Assembly: GCA_014379905.1 (NCBI GenBank)
Contig: JACMKX010000043.1
Span: 1 to 63,960 of the forward strand
Source: Ferruginibacter sp.
Lineage (GTDB): Bacteria; Bacteroidota; Bacteroidia; Chitinophagales; Chitinophagaceae
DNA: 63,960 bases
Direction: 5' to 3'
Below are positions 43,200 to 52,088 of this stretch, one piece after another. Under the pieces are notes generated by a model that was given only the letters and a program-made list of their open reading frames with translations, made no database searches and was not told the DNA's origin. Positions within the stretch are counted from its first letter, which is position 1. Each line of letters opens with the position of its first letter. The translations under genes and the position numbers were made by a program.

Positions 43200-44666
43200 T
43201 TATTTTGATGCCAGTCTTCGTATAATTGTCTTAAGTTCTGCCAGCTCCTTTTTTAAACTATCAATTGCTTGTTGCTGTTCCTGCATACCACTTACCAGTA
43301 CGGGGATAAGTCCTGTGTAGTTAATACTGAGAAATTTCATTTCACCAGAAATAACAGCTTTTGTTGCAGCATCAATTTCTGCTGGTTTTGTTTGCTCTGC
43401 TACCAGTTCCGGGAAAATGCTTTGAACCTCCTGCGCAATCAGGCCGTTTTGTTTTTCTGTTGGAAGGTTCATTTTATACTCATCCGTTTTATATTCATAC
43501 GTTGATGGCAACAGCCGCATGATCTTGCTAAGCGCTGCTTCCATGGGCCTGATATTCTTTTTTATTTTGCGGTCGGAGGAAGAAAAATAGCTACCACTGA
43601 TCGTCATATTCCCATCGCCCTGGAAACACAGGGACGACACACCGCCGGCCAAAGGACGGGGGGCTGAATAAATGCCGATTAGTTTTGCATTAGGGTTGGC
43701 GGATTGCGGCGTAGCAGTAACACCTACCAAAAAACCTGCAGTGCCGGTTAATTCTGTGATAATATGAACACCGCTTATTACCGCAGCCGGGTTGGTACTG
43801 TTGCTTTTCATAGTTACCAGTACCGCGTCTTTCGCAGAACCTGTAGCATTTATTTCTGCAGCATTGTTTCCTTCTACCAGTATACCCACTCCTCCCGGGC
43901 TTCTAAATACACCACCGTATCCATCACTCGCCTGGCCTTCCACACCAACACCAAAACCGGAAACATTCTGACCAAAAATTCCGGCACCCAATCCTTTTGT
44001 AGAAACTGCCAGGGCGGGTTGTGAAGATCCCTGCCCATCTCTTCTTATATCAACAATTCGTCCTTTGCCCAATGTGCCGGCCGCGATAAGCGGATTATCG
44101 TGCAGGTTGAATAAGAGCATGGTAGGCACAGTTGTTTCACGATTATCATCCAGCCGGATAAGAGGAACATTTGATGTACCTATTGCAGGTTCAATACTTA
44201 GCAAGCCGCTTTCTGCATTTGTGTTAATGCCGATATTACCATCTGCTTTAAACAGCATTCTTGTGGTGCTATTGGTGGCAATCCTAAAATCAGAACCGTC
44301 TGTAGTACCCAGGAAATGCTGAACAGGCACACCGGTATTCCCTTTTTGTAACCAGGCAGGTTCAGCTATTTCTCCACTCCCTGCAATTTTCTGCCACTGC
44401 TGTTCGCTGTTGAAAAAATAAAATCCCTTTGGCTCTCCAACCAAAGGATTGTCTGTCTGGTAAACCTGCAAACCCACGGCAGGCGCAGGTACAGCCAGCC
44501 GCTGTGCCCTTGTCATACGGGGAATTAAAAATCCTTTGCTGGTACTGTTTACATCCAGCATGGCGCTGGCAGTAGCCTGTGCGCCTGTGTTGTTAATAGC
44601 TACCCCCTGCGACCATGAAATGATGGAGAGTGCTAAAAATTGAATGAGTAGACTAACCTGTTTCAT
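43200..44666 (-). CDS. Surface protein with S74 intramolecular-chaperone (tail-spike-type) domain
   Basis: The start at 44666 gives the signal peptide MKQVSLLIQFLALSIISWSQ; an upstream ATG at 44702 would add a hydrophilic head. The 488-residue protein has beta-helix-like repeats (MLDVNSTSKGFLIPRMTRAQ, then VEGNNAAEINATG) and a C-terminal S74 peptidase domain with the Ser-Lys dyad in SSSDRKIKKNI, GLIAQEVQSIFPELV and SINYTGLIPVLVSGMQEQQQ. S74 domains fold trimeric phage tail spikes and then cut themselves off. Here it is a chromosomal secreted protein, probably a trimeric surface fibre. A coiled coil ends it. Confidence 0.9.
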   Translation of the reverse strand: MKQVSLLIQFLALSIISWSQGVAINNTGAQATASAMLDVNSTSKGFLIPRMTRAQRLAVPAPAVGLQVYQTDNPLVGEPKGFYFFNSEQQWQKIAGSGEIAEPAWLQKGNTGVPVQHFLGTTDGSDFRIATNSTTRMLFKADGNIGINTNAESGLLSIEPAIGTSNVPLIRLDDNRETTVPTMLLFNLHDNPLIAAGTLGKGRIVDIRRDGQGSSQPALAVSTKGLGAGIFGQNVSGFGVGVEGQASDGYGGVFRSPGGVGILVEGNNAAEINATGSAKDAVLVTMKSNSTNPAAVISGVHIITELTGTAGFLVGVTATPQSANPNAKLIGIYSAPRPLAGGVSSLCFQGDGNMTISGSYFSSSDRKIKKNIRPMEAALSKIMRLLPSTYEYKTDEYKMNLPTEKQNGLIAQEVQSIFPELVAEQTKPAEIDAATKAVISGEMKFLSINYTGLIPVLVSGMQEQQQAIDSLKKELAELKTIIRRLASK

Positions 44667-44906
44667 ATAAATGAATTTAGTTTGGGATTGATCGTTATGC
44701 AAATATGTTATAACACTAGCTCCGTTACAATTTTATGTGGGTTAACTGTATCCATCTTTTGCCGAAGTGATGGTGTCCGCATTTAAGAAGGAAAGAATTT
44801 TTTCATAATGCGCTGGAGTATAATTGACCTTCGCCAACAGGATTAATTGAAAAGATTCCCATAATATTGTGATACTTTTTCTATTTTAATCGTAAAAAAA
44901 TTAAGT

Positions 44907-45419
44907 GTGCATACTGTAAAAAAAATGATCGCTTTTGTTGTTTCCGTTATTATTTATTCATGCTCCTTCGCGCAGGAAGGAAACCTGTTAGAAACCTTGC
45001 CGGTTACAAAACAAGAATTTATCGACAGTGAAAAAAAATTGTTGGCAACAATTGATTGGCTGGAAAATACGCCCTTAGACCAGGATGAAAGCAAACATAA
45101 AAGCCAATATGCAATCCTGATAGCATGGCTCACTAATTCGCCAACCGTTACCATAGCAGTAAATAGTAATATCCTCACTTTTACCAAAAAAAATAGTGAA
45201 TTACTTATATTTTTTATGGCAGGCTGGACAAAATATTGCCTGGAAAATAATTATTCAACCGACACAGTAAAAGGGAATCTTGCCGGGGTACAGACTGCTA
45301 TAAAGATTTACAAAAAAGCTGTTGGTTTAAAAAAGGATAAGGAAATGCAAAGGCTTGTTGAAATAGAAGATAAAGGAGAGTTGGAACAATGGGTAAAGGA
45401 CAGGTTATCTAAAAAGTAA
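44907..45419 (+). CDS. Small secreted protein of unknown function
   Basis: The GTG start at 44907 gives MHTVKKMIAFVVSVIIYSCS followed by FAQ, a signal peptide with two lysines; an ATG at 44925 would lose them. The 170-residue protein is mainly helical: QEFIDSEKKLLATIDWLENT, PLDQDESKHKSQYAILIAWL, a hydrophobic segment VTIAVNSNIL, and TVKGNLAGVQTAIKIYKKAVG. It is probably periplasmic. Related proteins exist in Bacteroidota but have no assigned role. Confidence 0.75.
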   Translation: MHTVKKMIAFVVSVIIYSCSFAQEGNLLETLPVTKQEFIDSEKKLLATIDWLENTPLDQDESKHKSQYAILIAWLTNSPTVTIAVNSNILTFTKKNSELLIFFMAGWTKYCLENNYSTDTVKGNLAGVQTAIKIYKKAVGLKKDKEMQRLVEIEDKGELEQWVKDRLSKK

Positions 45420-45467
45420 ATGACACATTAAAAATAAACGGAAACACATTAGCATTACACGAAAAAT

Positions 45468-45836
45468 ATGAAATCAGTTTTTAAATCCATCCGCCCATTT
45501 GTTGGCGCCCAAAATTTTACAACTTCCCGTAGCTTCTACAATGATCTTGGTTTTGAAGAGATCATACTGGCGCCCAACTTCTCTTATTTTAGCCAGCAGG
45601 GCTTTGGATTTTATTTGCAGGATGCTTATGTAAAAGACTGGATAGATAATACGATGGTTTTTATGGAAGTGGAAGATGTGGAGCAATTCTGGAATGAACT
45701 GACCTTGCTGAATTTACCCGAAAAATATGAAAACGTGCGGCTGACACCCATCAACAGGCTGCATTGGGGAAGCGAATGCTTCGTGCATGATCCTTCCGGT
45801 ATTCTCTGGCATTTTGGCCAGTTTAATAATCACTGA
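45468..45836 (+). CDS. Glyoxalase/bleomycin-resistance (VOC) family protein
   Basis: The 122-residue protein has the paired beta-alpha-beta-beta-beta layout: IRPFVGAQNFTTSRSFYNDL, GFEEIILAPNFSYFSQQGFG, VEDVEQFWNELTLLNLPEKY, WGSECFVHDPSGILWHFGQF. The metal ligands are incomplete in the first half, as in many small VOC proteins, so the substrate or even catalysis is uncertain. It is the first of several short genes in the same direction. Confidence 0.88.
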   Translation: MKSVFKSIRPFVGAQNFTTSRSFYNDLGFEEIILAPNFSYFSQQGFGFYLQDAYVKDWIDNTMVFMEVEDVEQFWNELTLLNLPEKYENVRLTPINRLHWGSECFVHDPSGILWHFGQFNNH

Positions 45837-45890
45837 TTTTTTTATTCTTACCTAGACTATCTGAACTGAAATTTAGAGGATATTTGACGG

Positions 45891-46649
45891 ATGGAATATT
45901 TTGCAGCCAGTGAATCTATCGTGAAAAAGATCTGGGGAAAATCAGACACCATTTTATTCATATTTGCCGGATCGGCCGCAGAGTTTGCGTTGAACAAAGC
46001 CGTAGACTGGTTGTATTTTACCGGCAAGCTTCCCGCCGATCCGATAGGCAGGTTATTTTCTACTGTTGCCTATGCAAAGCAAATTGTATTTGCCGAACTG
46101 GAAGCGGCCAACGCAGCCATTGATAAAATTACCGCTATTCATGCTGCTGTAGAAAAGAGCAGGGGAGCCACTATTCCCGACTGGGCCTACAGGGATGTAT
46201 TGTATATGCTCATTCATTATTCCATTGCAGCCTTTGAAGTACTGGAAAGAAAATTAACACTGGCAGAAAAACAAGAAGTGTTTGATGTATTTTACCGGGT
46301 AGGTAAAAGAATGGCGTTAAAAGAATTGCCCGCTACTTACACTGAATGGCTGGTAAGCCGCAATGCGCATATGGAAAACGATCTGCAGAAGGGAGCATTT
46401 ACCATCGATCTTTTTAAGCAATACAAAAAACACCTGGGCGTTATACGGTACTGGCTGCTGCTGGAAACACAGAAACTGGTATTGCCGGCAAAAGTGAGCG
46501 CAATGCTTCAGATGAGCAAGCCGTCCGTTATAAAATTCATCTTACCTGTTTATAAAATGGGCCGGGTAATAAAAATGGATAAACTGGTAAAAGCGTTGTT
46601 GCTGCCGAAATATTATAAAAAGCAGATCAATGCGCTGGATGTGGAATAA
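45891..46649 (+). CDS. DUF2236/MpaB-like putative oxygenase
   Basis: The 252-residue protein shows ILFIFAGSAAEFALNKAV near the start, GRLFSTVAYAKQIVFAELEA (the conserved Arg and Thr), a His in AIHAAVEKSRG and another in YMLIHYSIAAFEVLE. These fit the DUF2236/latex-clearing-protein-like fold, which binds heme b and uses O2. It is shorter than Lcp and has no visible signal peptide. The substrate is unknown. The next gene follows 40 bases later. Confidence 0.78.
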   Translation: MEYFAASESIVKKIWGKSDTILFIFAGSAAEFALNKAVDWLYFTGKLPADPIGRLFSTVAYAKQIVFAELEAANAAIDKITAIHAAVEKSRGATIPDWAYRDVLYMLIHYSIAAFEVLERKLTLAEKQEVFDVFYRVGKRMALKELPATYTEWLVSRNAHMENDLQKGAFTIDLFKQYKKHLGVIRYWLLLETQKLVLPAKVSAMLQMSKPSVIKFILPVYKMGRVIKMDKLVKALLLPKYYKKQINALDVE

Positions 46650-46688
46650 GCAAAATGCCTCCTGAATACAACAAACAAAAACAACCCA

Positions 46689-47153
46689 ATGTTATTTAAA
46701 AAGAAATTTGAACAAACCGCAGGTGCAATACACTATCCCGAACGAATAATTATTGAAACGAGAAATGTAATAGACAAGTATTCGTTTTATTCCACCGATG
46801 ACATAACTATACTTAATACAGATATTTCGGATACAGCATTGGCAGAAGCGGTAATGTTGCATTTAAGCCATTCTAAAATGGAGGCTAACTACAGCAGGGA
46901 ACTTTATAAAAGCTATCTTAAAAAAGCAGGCTTCAGGTCTGAAGCTGCCAGCAGGAAGGATGCGAAATACCTTGCCATTTTTCGCACAAATGCTGTTATA
47001 AGATTCGAGCCAAGGAATAATAAGATATCCGGGGGCAGGATGGGAGCATATTATGGTATGCCTGATAAAATAAGTGAAATAAGTATTACTGCTGATGCAG
47101 AAGCATTGGGTTTGGCAGTAAGAAAAAGTTGGGATGACTGTATTTTTAGTTAA
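46689..47153 (+). CDS. Hypothetical protein, faintly like CdiI-type immunity proteins
   Basis: The 154-residue protein begins MLFKKKFEQTAGAIHYPERI and ends SITADAEALGLAVRKSWDDC. The final helix (Leu-Gly-x-Ala-x-x-x-Ser/Ala-Trp-Asp-x-Cys) and the pattern YLAIFRTNAVIRFEPRNNK followed by a Gly-rich loop resemble the DUF1436/CdiI-like immunity proteins. No toxin gene is seen beside it, so this is only a suggestion. It is probably cytoplasmic. Confidence 0.55.
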   Translation: MLFKKKFEQTAGAIHYPERIIIETRNVIDKYSFYSTDDITILNTDISDTALAEAVMLHLSHSKMEANYSRELYKSYLKKAGFRSEAASRKDAKYLAIFRTNAVIRFEPRNNKISGGRMGAYYGMPDKISEISITADAEALGLAVRKSWDDCIFS

Positions 47154-47262
47154 CCTTTCCATACTCCTGCATCCAATTCATGATAATATATCAAAAAAAG
47201 AAACTGGCCCGGGCAACGCAGGCTCTTCCAATGGTATCTTCTATGTAAACAACCAACTATTT

Positions 47263-49047
47263 ATGAAAAAAATTACCTCTGTCCTTCTTATGAGCTTAGC
47301 ATTTATGTTGTGTATAACTGCCTGCAGGAAAAACCAGTCTAATGAAGATTACACCGAAACAGAAACACCCGTCATTCCTGTATTTACTGAAAAAGTGAAC
47401 TGCACGGTAAGTGGCTTTGTTATGGATGAACAAAGCGAACCCATAGCCGGTGCTACCGTTTCAGCAGGAACGGCCGTTGCTAATACAGATGAATTTGGGT
47501 ACTTTAAAATTCAGTCAGCCAGCCTGACTAAAAATATCGGCCTCGTAAAAATATCCAGGCCCGGTTATTTCACAGGCTTTAAAACTTTTATTGCAAAGGA
47601 AAATGGCCGGCATTTTTCCCGCTTAATGTTATTGAGTAAAGCAGTATCAGGTACTGTATCCGCCATTAACGGTGGTAGTGTATCCACTGCTGATGGAGCA
47701 ACAATAACTTTACCCGCCAATGCCATGGTAGACGCCCTTTCCGGCGCTGCATACTCCGGTACTGTCCAGGTGAGTGCAAAGCTATTACCTGTTACTGCCA
47801 TCAACGATATGCTGTACGCAATACCGGGAGATGACAGGGGATTAAATACAGAAGGCCATTTAAGGTCCTTGAATACGCATGCTTCCATTGTGGTTGATCT
47901 TAATGGTGACGCCGGACAAAAATTGCAGCTGGCCACCAATGCAAAAGCAACCATAAGTTTGCCGGTAGCGGCTTCCTTACAGGCAAAAGCACCTGCTACG
48001 GTTTCCCTCTGGAGCCTTGATGAGGAAAAAGGTATTTGGAAAGAAGAAGGAACGTTAACAAAAACCGGGGCCAACTACAGCGGCCAGGTAAGCCATTTTT
48101 CTTTCTGGAGCGGCGCTGTCAGTCTTCCATTGGTCAACTTTACTGCCCAGGTATTGAGTACTACATTGCAGCCCCTCGCTAACGTACCTGTTGTAATTAC
48201 AATCGCCGGGCAACCATTGAATGCAGGTTATGGCAAATTTGCTTTTACCGATGCCAGTGGGGTTGTAAGTGGCAGTGTGCCTGCCAACACGAGCTTTGTA
48301 TTAAATGTGCTCACCACCTGCTCCAATAGTTCTTACAATCATTTTTTTACAACAACCAATACAGGGATTGACCTTGGATCCATTACCGGCAATCTTGGCC
48401 AAAGCCTTGTTACATTATCAGGCACAGTAACCAACTGCGGTGGGCAGCCACTTACGGATGGTTATGTTCAAACCTACGACAATGGTTTTTACAACCGCAT
48501 CCCCGTGGTAAATGGCAGCTTTAGTTTTTCAGGAACCATGTGCAATAACCTGCCTGTAAATTATATAGCTGGTGACAACATAACACACCAGCAAAGTGTG
48601 CCCCAATCGGTAACGATAGTACCAGGCGCAAATAACCTTGGTGCTTTATCTGCCTGCGGCATTAACTCCATTGGCTCGGTAACCTATGTTATTGACGGTA
48701 CAACAAGAACGCTGGCTGAGCCGGCACAAACGCTGGCAGCTTATTACACCCCGGCTGGTGGTATCACCACTATCTTAAGATTAACAGGAAGTTCAGGATC
48801 TCCTGATTTTACCTTCCAGTTTGGAGGCGGTACCGATATTGGCAGTGCGCATACAGTTTCAGATATCTGGTCGGTGGGTTTCACCAGCGGAAGAGCACTC
48901 GCATCAACTCCCCTTGCAGTAAACATTACCGAATTTGGCGATACAGGCGGATTTATAACAGGGAGTTTTACGGGGGCAGTAACCGATTTTACAACCGGCA
49001 CCCCTCATATCGTGACATACAATTTTAGAATAAAAAGATTGAATTAA
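47263..49047 (+). CDS. Lipoprotein with carboxypeptidase-regulatory-like domain
   Basis: The start at 47263 gives MKKITSVLLMSLAFMLCITAC with the acylated Cys at about 21. An in-frame start at 47134 would give no signal. The 594-residue protein then has a carboxypeptidase-regulatory-like domain (about 45-130, VSGFVMDEQSEPIAGATVSA, DEFGYFKIQSA), a repeat-rich middle with ITLPANAMVDALSGAAYSGT and SVWSLDEEKGIWKEEGT, further Ig-like strands with TVTNCGGQPLTDGYVQTYDN, and an ending LTGSSGSPDFTFQF. It is probably surface exposed. The ligand is unknown. Confidence 0.88.
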   Translation: MKKITSVLLMSLAFMLCITACRKNQSNEDYTETETPVIPVFTEKVNCTVSGFVMDEQSEPIAGATVSAGTAVANTDEFGYFKIQSASLTKNIGLVKISRPGYFTGFKTFIAKENGRHFSRLMLLSKAVSGTVSAINGGSVSTADGATITLPANAMVDALSGAAYSGTVQVSAKLLPVTAINDMLYAIPGDDRGLNTEGHLRSLNTHASIVVDLNGDAGQKLQLATNAKATISLPVAASLQAKAPATVSLWSLDEEKGIWKEEGTLTKTGANYSGQVSHFSFWSGAVSLPLVNFTAQVLSTTLQPLANVPVVITIAGQPLNAGYGKFAFTDASGVVSGSVPANTSFVLNVLTTCSNSSYNHFFTTTNTGIDLGSITGNLGQSLVTLSGTVTNCGGQPLTDGYVQTYDNGFYNRIPVVNGSFSFSGTMCNNLPVNYIAGDNITHQQSVPQSVTIVPGANNLGALSACGINSIGSVTYVIDGTTRTLAEPAQTLAAYYTPAGGITTILRLTGSSGSPDFTFQFGGGTDIGSAHTVSDIWSVGFTSGRALASTPLAVNITEFGDTGGFITGSFTGAVTDFTTGTPHIVTYNFRIKRLN

Positions 49048-49055
49048 TTTTTAAG

Positions 49056-49083
49056 CGCAGCGGAAAAAGAGAAAGGAGATACG
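49056..49083. repeat. Degenerate GCGCAG/ATACGCAG repeat
   Basis: Fragments GCGCAG and GATACGCAG, as seen in the larger palindromes at 28349 and 61826, occur here without forming a hairpin. The gap 49048-49174 shows nothing else. Confidence 0.35.
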
Positions 49084-49174
49084 CAGTTTTATAAATAACT
49101 CAGCGAACACTCAGCATCTTTTTTCCTTTGCGATTATAACAAAAAACCTTTAAAACTACAGTAACAATAATCAT

Positions 49175-49714
49175 TTGACCGAAGAAGATATAATAAAGGG
49201 GTCGGTAAAAGGAGACAATTCCTGCCAGCGCATACTTTTTGACAAGTATGCCGGCAGGATGATGTCGTTGTGCCTTCGCTATACCAAAGATGCACATACC
49301 GCACAAGATATTTTGCAGCTGGGATTTATAAGAGTGTTCGACAGTATTCACCAGTTTAAAGGAGAAGGAAATTTTGAAGGATGGATGAGAAGAGTTTTTG
49401 TGTCGGTGGCATTGAGGCAATTGAGTAAAAAGAAATTGAATTTTAGGGAGATGGATGGAATAACGATAGAAGAACATTATGAAGCACCATCAGCAGTGGC
49501 GAAAATTTCTGAAAACGAATTGCATGCATTGATAAGAAAACTGCCGGATGGCTATCAAACGGTATTTAACCTGATAGTTATAGAAGGTTACAGCCATGAA
49601 GAAGTAGGAGAACTGTTGAAGATCACTTCATCTACTTCCCGCACACAATTGCTCAAGGCGCGTAAAATGTTGCAGGGGCTCATTTCAAAATGTTTTAGTA
49701 TGGTGATGATTTGA
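49175..49714 (+). CDS. ECF-subfamily RNA polymerase sigma factor
   Basis: The frame has no ATG before a stop upstream; the first usable start is TTG at 49175 (then ACC GAA GAA GAT). The 179-residue protein has sigma region 2 (MMSLCLRYTKDAHTAQDILQ, GFIRVFDSIHQFKGEGNFEG, WMRRVFVSVALRQL) and region 4 (about 120-175: RKLPDGYQTVFNLIVIEGYSHEEVGELLKITSSTSRTQL), typical of ECF factors. The gene beside it codes a membrane protein with an N-terminal cytoplasmic head that could sequester it. Confidence 0.94.
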   Translation: MTEEDIIKGSVKGDNSCQRILFDKYAGRMMSLCLRYTKDAHTAQDILQLGFIRVFDSIHQFKGEGNFEGWMRRVFVSVALRQLSKKKLNFREMDGITIEEHYEAPSAVAKISENELHALIRKLPDGYQTVFNLIVIEGYSHEEVGELLKITSSTSRTQLLKARKMLQGLISKCFSMVMI

Positions 49715-49766
49715 AAATGGGCGATGAAGAGAAGATATTAGGCTATGATTGTCAAAAGCGAATGCC

Positions 49767-49785
49767 CTGTCTGCCGGCAGGTGAA
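49767..49785. repeat. CTGCCGGCAG-core repeat copy
   Basis: CTGCCGGCAG (49771-49780) is a perfect 10-bp palindrome within CCTGTCTGCCGGCAGGTGAA, a variant of the palindrome CTGCCTGCCGGCAGGCAG that lies inside the S9 peptidase gene at 60043. It sits between the sigma factor and anti-sigma genes. Confidence 0.6.
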
Positions 49786-49820
49786 CATCTTTGACAACTG
49801 AAAAATATAAAGAAGAACAA

Positions 49821-51368
49821 ATGAACAACAATTTTTTTGATGAAAGCGTAAGAGAAAAGCTGGACGGGCACGAGGCGCCTGTGCCTGCAGATGCCTGGGC
49901 CAATATTCAAAAGGGTAAAAGAATGAGAAAGCCCTGGCCCTTCTTCTGGCTACTTGCAGCATTAGTACTTTGCAGCGGTGGAATATACCTGTATAGTATT
50001 GGGGCAGGAGGTAAAAAGATCATCGCACCAACAACTTTATTGCAACCAGGTAAAACAGCCCCTGCAAACACAGGCCAGGCCAATAGCAGCAATAGTAGTG
50101 ACATTATTTTGTCATCATCAAAAGAAAATAATAAAATAAATAATAGTATATTATTAAATACAGAAAAAGTAAACGCAAACAATAATAGTAGCGCGGCAGC
50201 AGACTTAGCAGGGGTAAATAAAAATTTAGCATCCCGCACCAATAACAATGCTCTTGTAAAAACAAATGCTGTTTTAAGTAAAAAGCCTGGCAGCCGTTTA
50301 AAACAAAATAGTAAACAAGGAAGCAAAGTCGCAGATAGGTTTACGAAAATAGCTGTTAACGGAACAGGCGATATAGAGAATGGTATAGATGATGAGATAA
50401 ATGCCAAAAAGATAAAACTATCAAACACTGGAAAGGTGGCAATGCAGGTAACAAATCCAGGTACAACCAACAACCTGTCGCCGTTGGCACTTAGTACAAC
50501 AGGAGCAATTTATACCAGTGATTCTATTTTAACCGACGGCAAAAAAGAAGAAGATAAAGTTTTAGCGGAGGAAAAGAAAAGTGACACGATAAATAATGTA
50601 ATGGTAGCTGTAAACACAGGAGCTAAAGTCCCGGACAAAAAGAAGAGAAAAACAGGCCTGGATATGGATCTCAGTCTTTCCGGATTTATGCCCTCAGGAA
50701 ACAAAGCCACTATTTCGATGATCAGGAGAACAACTGTTGAGCCCTTGCATAAAGCAACATTTACGGCAAATAAAGTAAGGGTTCGTTTGCAACCTTCTAT
50801 AGCGATTAATTTTTTATTGTTCAAATCATTGTCAGCTAAAACTGCCGTAGGATCAGGTTTAAGTTACCAGGTCATTAAAGAGTATATCCATCTCAACGGT
50901 GAAGAAGTAAACACCCACTACACAATTGTAAAAAGATTGAATGGAAATTCCCTGGTGGATGATACGGTAGCTACAGTAACAAAGGGGGTAAGAAACATTG
51001 ATGCAGTAAATAGTTATACCTTATTAAGTATACCTGTTTCTTTTCGTTACCGCTTATTGCAACGCAGCCAATGGACAATGGATCTGCAGGCTGGAATTGA
51101 TATTAACCTGCACAGTAAATATAAAAATAGTATAGGCGGAGAATTAATCCCACAGTTTGCCAATGCCAATCATGCGAAACAAAATAAAACGACTGGTATA
51201 GGTTTTAATGCCGGCATAAGATGGAGCAGGAGAGTAGGTAAAAATTACCTGCTGTACGCTGCGCCTTATCTCCAGCTTAATCCCACAACCTTGTATTTAA
51301 AAGAAATGCTGGCCCCGGGAAAGATAAACAGGGCAGGTATTTCTTTCGGCATCAGTTATAGTTTATAG
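49821..51368 (+). CDS. Candidate dual-membrane-spanning anti-sigma factor
   Basis: The start at 49821 gives MNNNFFDESVREKLDGHEAP, the typical cytoplasmic head (1-40) of this family; a TTG 30 bases upstream would add a weak head. One membrane helix follows (about 40-61). A long Asn/Ser/Lys/Thr-rich linker runs to about 285. The C-terminal half (about 300-515) has alternating amphipathic strands (VRVRLQPSIAINFLLFKSLS, AVGSGLSYQVIKEYIHLNG, SIPVSFRYRLLQRSQWTMDL, LLYAAPYLQLN) and ends in an aromatic/hydrophobic strand ISFGISYSL, as outer-membrane barrels do. Such inner/outer membrane proteins next to ECF genes match the dual-membrane anti-sigma (Dma) idea described in Bacteroides. Confidence 0.8.
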   Translation: MNNNFFDESVREKLDGHEAPVPADAWANIQKGKRMRKPWPFFWLLAALVLCSGGIYLYSIGAGGKKIIAPTTLLQPGKTAPANTGQANSSNSSDIILSSSKENNKINNSILLNTEKVNANNNSSAAADLAGVNKNLASRTNNNALVKTNAVLSKKPGSRLKQNSKQGSKVADRFTKIAVNGTGDIENGIDDEINAKKIKLSNTGKVAMQVTNPGTTNNLSPLALSTTGAIYTSDSILTDGKKEEDKVLAEEKKSDTINNVMVAVNTGAKVPDKKKRKTGLDMDLSLSGFMPSGNKATISMIRRTTVEPLHKATFTANKVRVRLQPSIAINFLLFKSLSAKTAVGSGLSYQVIKEYIHLNGEEVNTHYTIVKRLNGNSLVDDTVATVTKGVRNIDAVNSYTLLSIPVSFRYRLLQRSQWTMDLQAGIDINLHSKYKNSIGGELIPQFANANHAKQNKTTGIGFNAGIRWSRRVGKNYLLYAAPYLQLNPTTLYLKEMLAPGKINRAGISFGISYSL

Positions 51369-51394
51369 ACGAATTAACCGAGGCCCGCAGAGAA

Positions 51395-51427
51395 AGAATG
51401 TAATGTTCGCGGTGAATATTACATTCT
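51395..51427. repeat. Inverted repeat with GC-rich loop
   Basis: AGAATGTAAT (51395-51404) and ATTACATTCT (51418-51427) flank a 13-base loop; outer fragments CCGCAGAG and CCGCGG add partial pairing. It lies between the anti-sigma candidate (+) and the PhnA-like gene (-), which converge. Confidence 0.55.
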
Positions 51428-51441
51428 CCGCGGTTATAAAA

Positions 51442-52041
51442 TCAGTTCATCTGGTTGGCATGTTGCTTTCTCACATATTTTGTCAATATCACTATTAACT
51501 GTCCTTCAATCTTTCCTTCTATTTGTGCTGTATTATCATCCACCAGCCGGATGTTTTTTACAACCGTTCCCATTTTTGCGTTGAGGGTAGAACCTTTTAC
51601 ATCCAATGATTTGGTAAGTATAACTGTATCCCCGGTTTGAAGAATAGCATCGTTAGCATCTTTATGCAAATCAACACTTCCATCATTTTCATGATCACCG
51701 GCAGCTTTAGCCCATGCCAGCTTTTCATCATCCAGGTACAGCATATCCAGGCTATCAGCAGCCCAGCTTTCATTGCGTAACCGGTTGAGCATTCGCCACG
51801 CTATCACCTGTACGCCGGGTATTTCACTCCACATGCTTGCGGGCAAAGCAGCCTGCCAGTGCCTGCTATCCAATTCTTCTTTTTTCTCTGCCTGCGCACG
51901 ACACTTATTGCAAAGCAGGATACAGGTTTCTTCATTCTTACTATCCTGCGGCGGTATTTCGTATACAGCTAAGTCTTCAGCGGAAGTACACAATTCGCAA
52001 CCGTTGTTACTTCTTTTAATAAGGATAGCTTCTAATTTCAT
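51442..52041 (-). CDS. PhnA/YjdM-like zinc-ribbon protein
   Basis: The 199-residue protein has an N-terminal zinc ribbon (C15, C18, C44, C47: GCELC...LLCNKC), a middle part with WRMLNRLRNESWAADSLDML, and the C-terminal PhnA/SH3-like domain (about 130-199: DGSVDLHKDANDAILQTGDT, VILTKSLDVKGSTLNAKMGT, VKNIRLVDD, GKIEGQLIVILTKYVRK). The PhnA/YjdM family is named from the phosphonate operon of E. coli but its function is not settled. It is a single gene. Confidence 0.9.
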   Translation of the reverse strand: MKLEAILIKRSNNGCELCTSAEDLAVYEIPPQDSKNEETCILLCNKCRAQAEKKEELDSRHWQAALPASMWSEIPGVQVIAWRMLNRLRNESWAADSLDMLYLDDEKLAWAKAAGDHENDGSVDLHKDANDAILQTGDTVILTKSLDVKGSTLNAKMGTVVKNIRLVDDNTAQIEGKIEGQLIVILTKYVRKQHANQMN

Positions 52042-52088
52042 ATGCGCAAAGGTAAGCGGTTTGGAAGTGCATACTAATAGTCGTCAAT

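Noticed and set aside
43015..43200. 61-codon open frame on the minus strand after the S74 gene
   Set aside because: It starts at the S74 stop and has a clear terminator inside it; the composition is unlike a protein.
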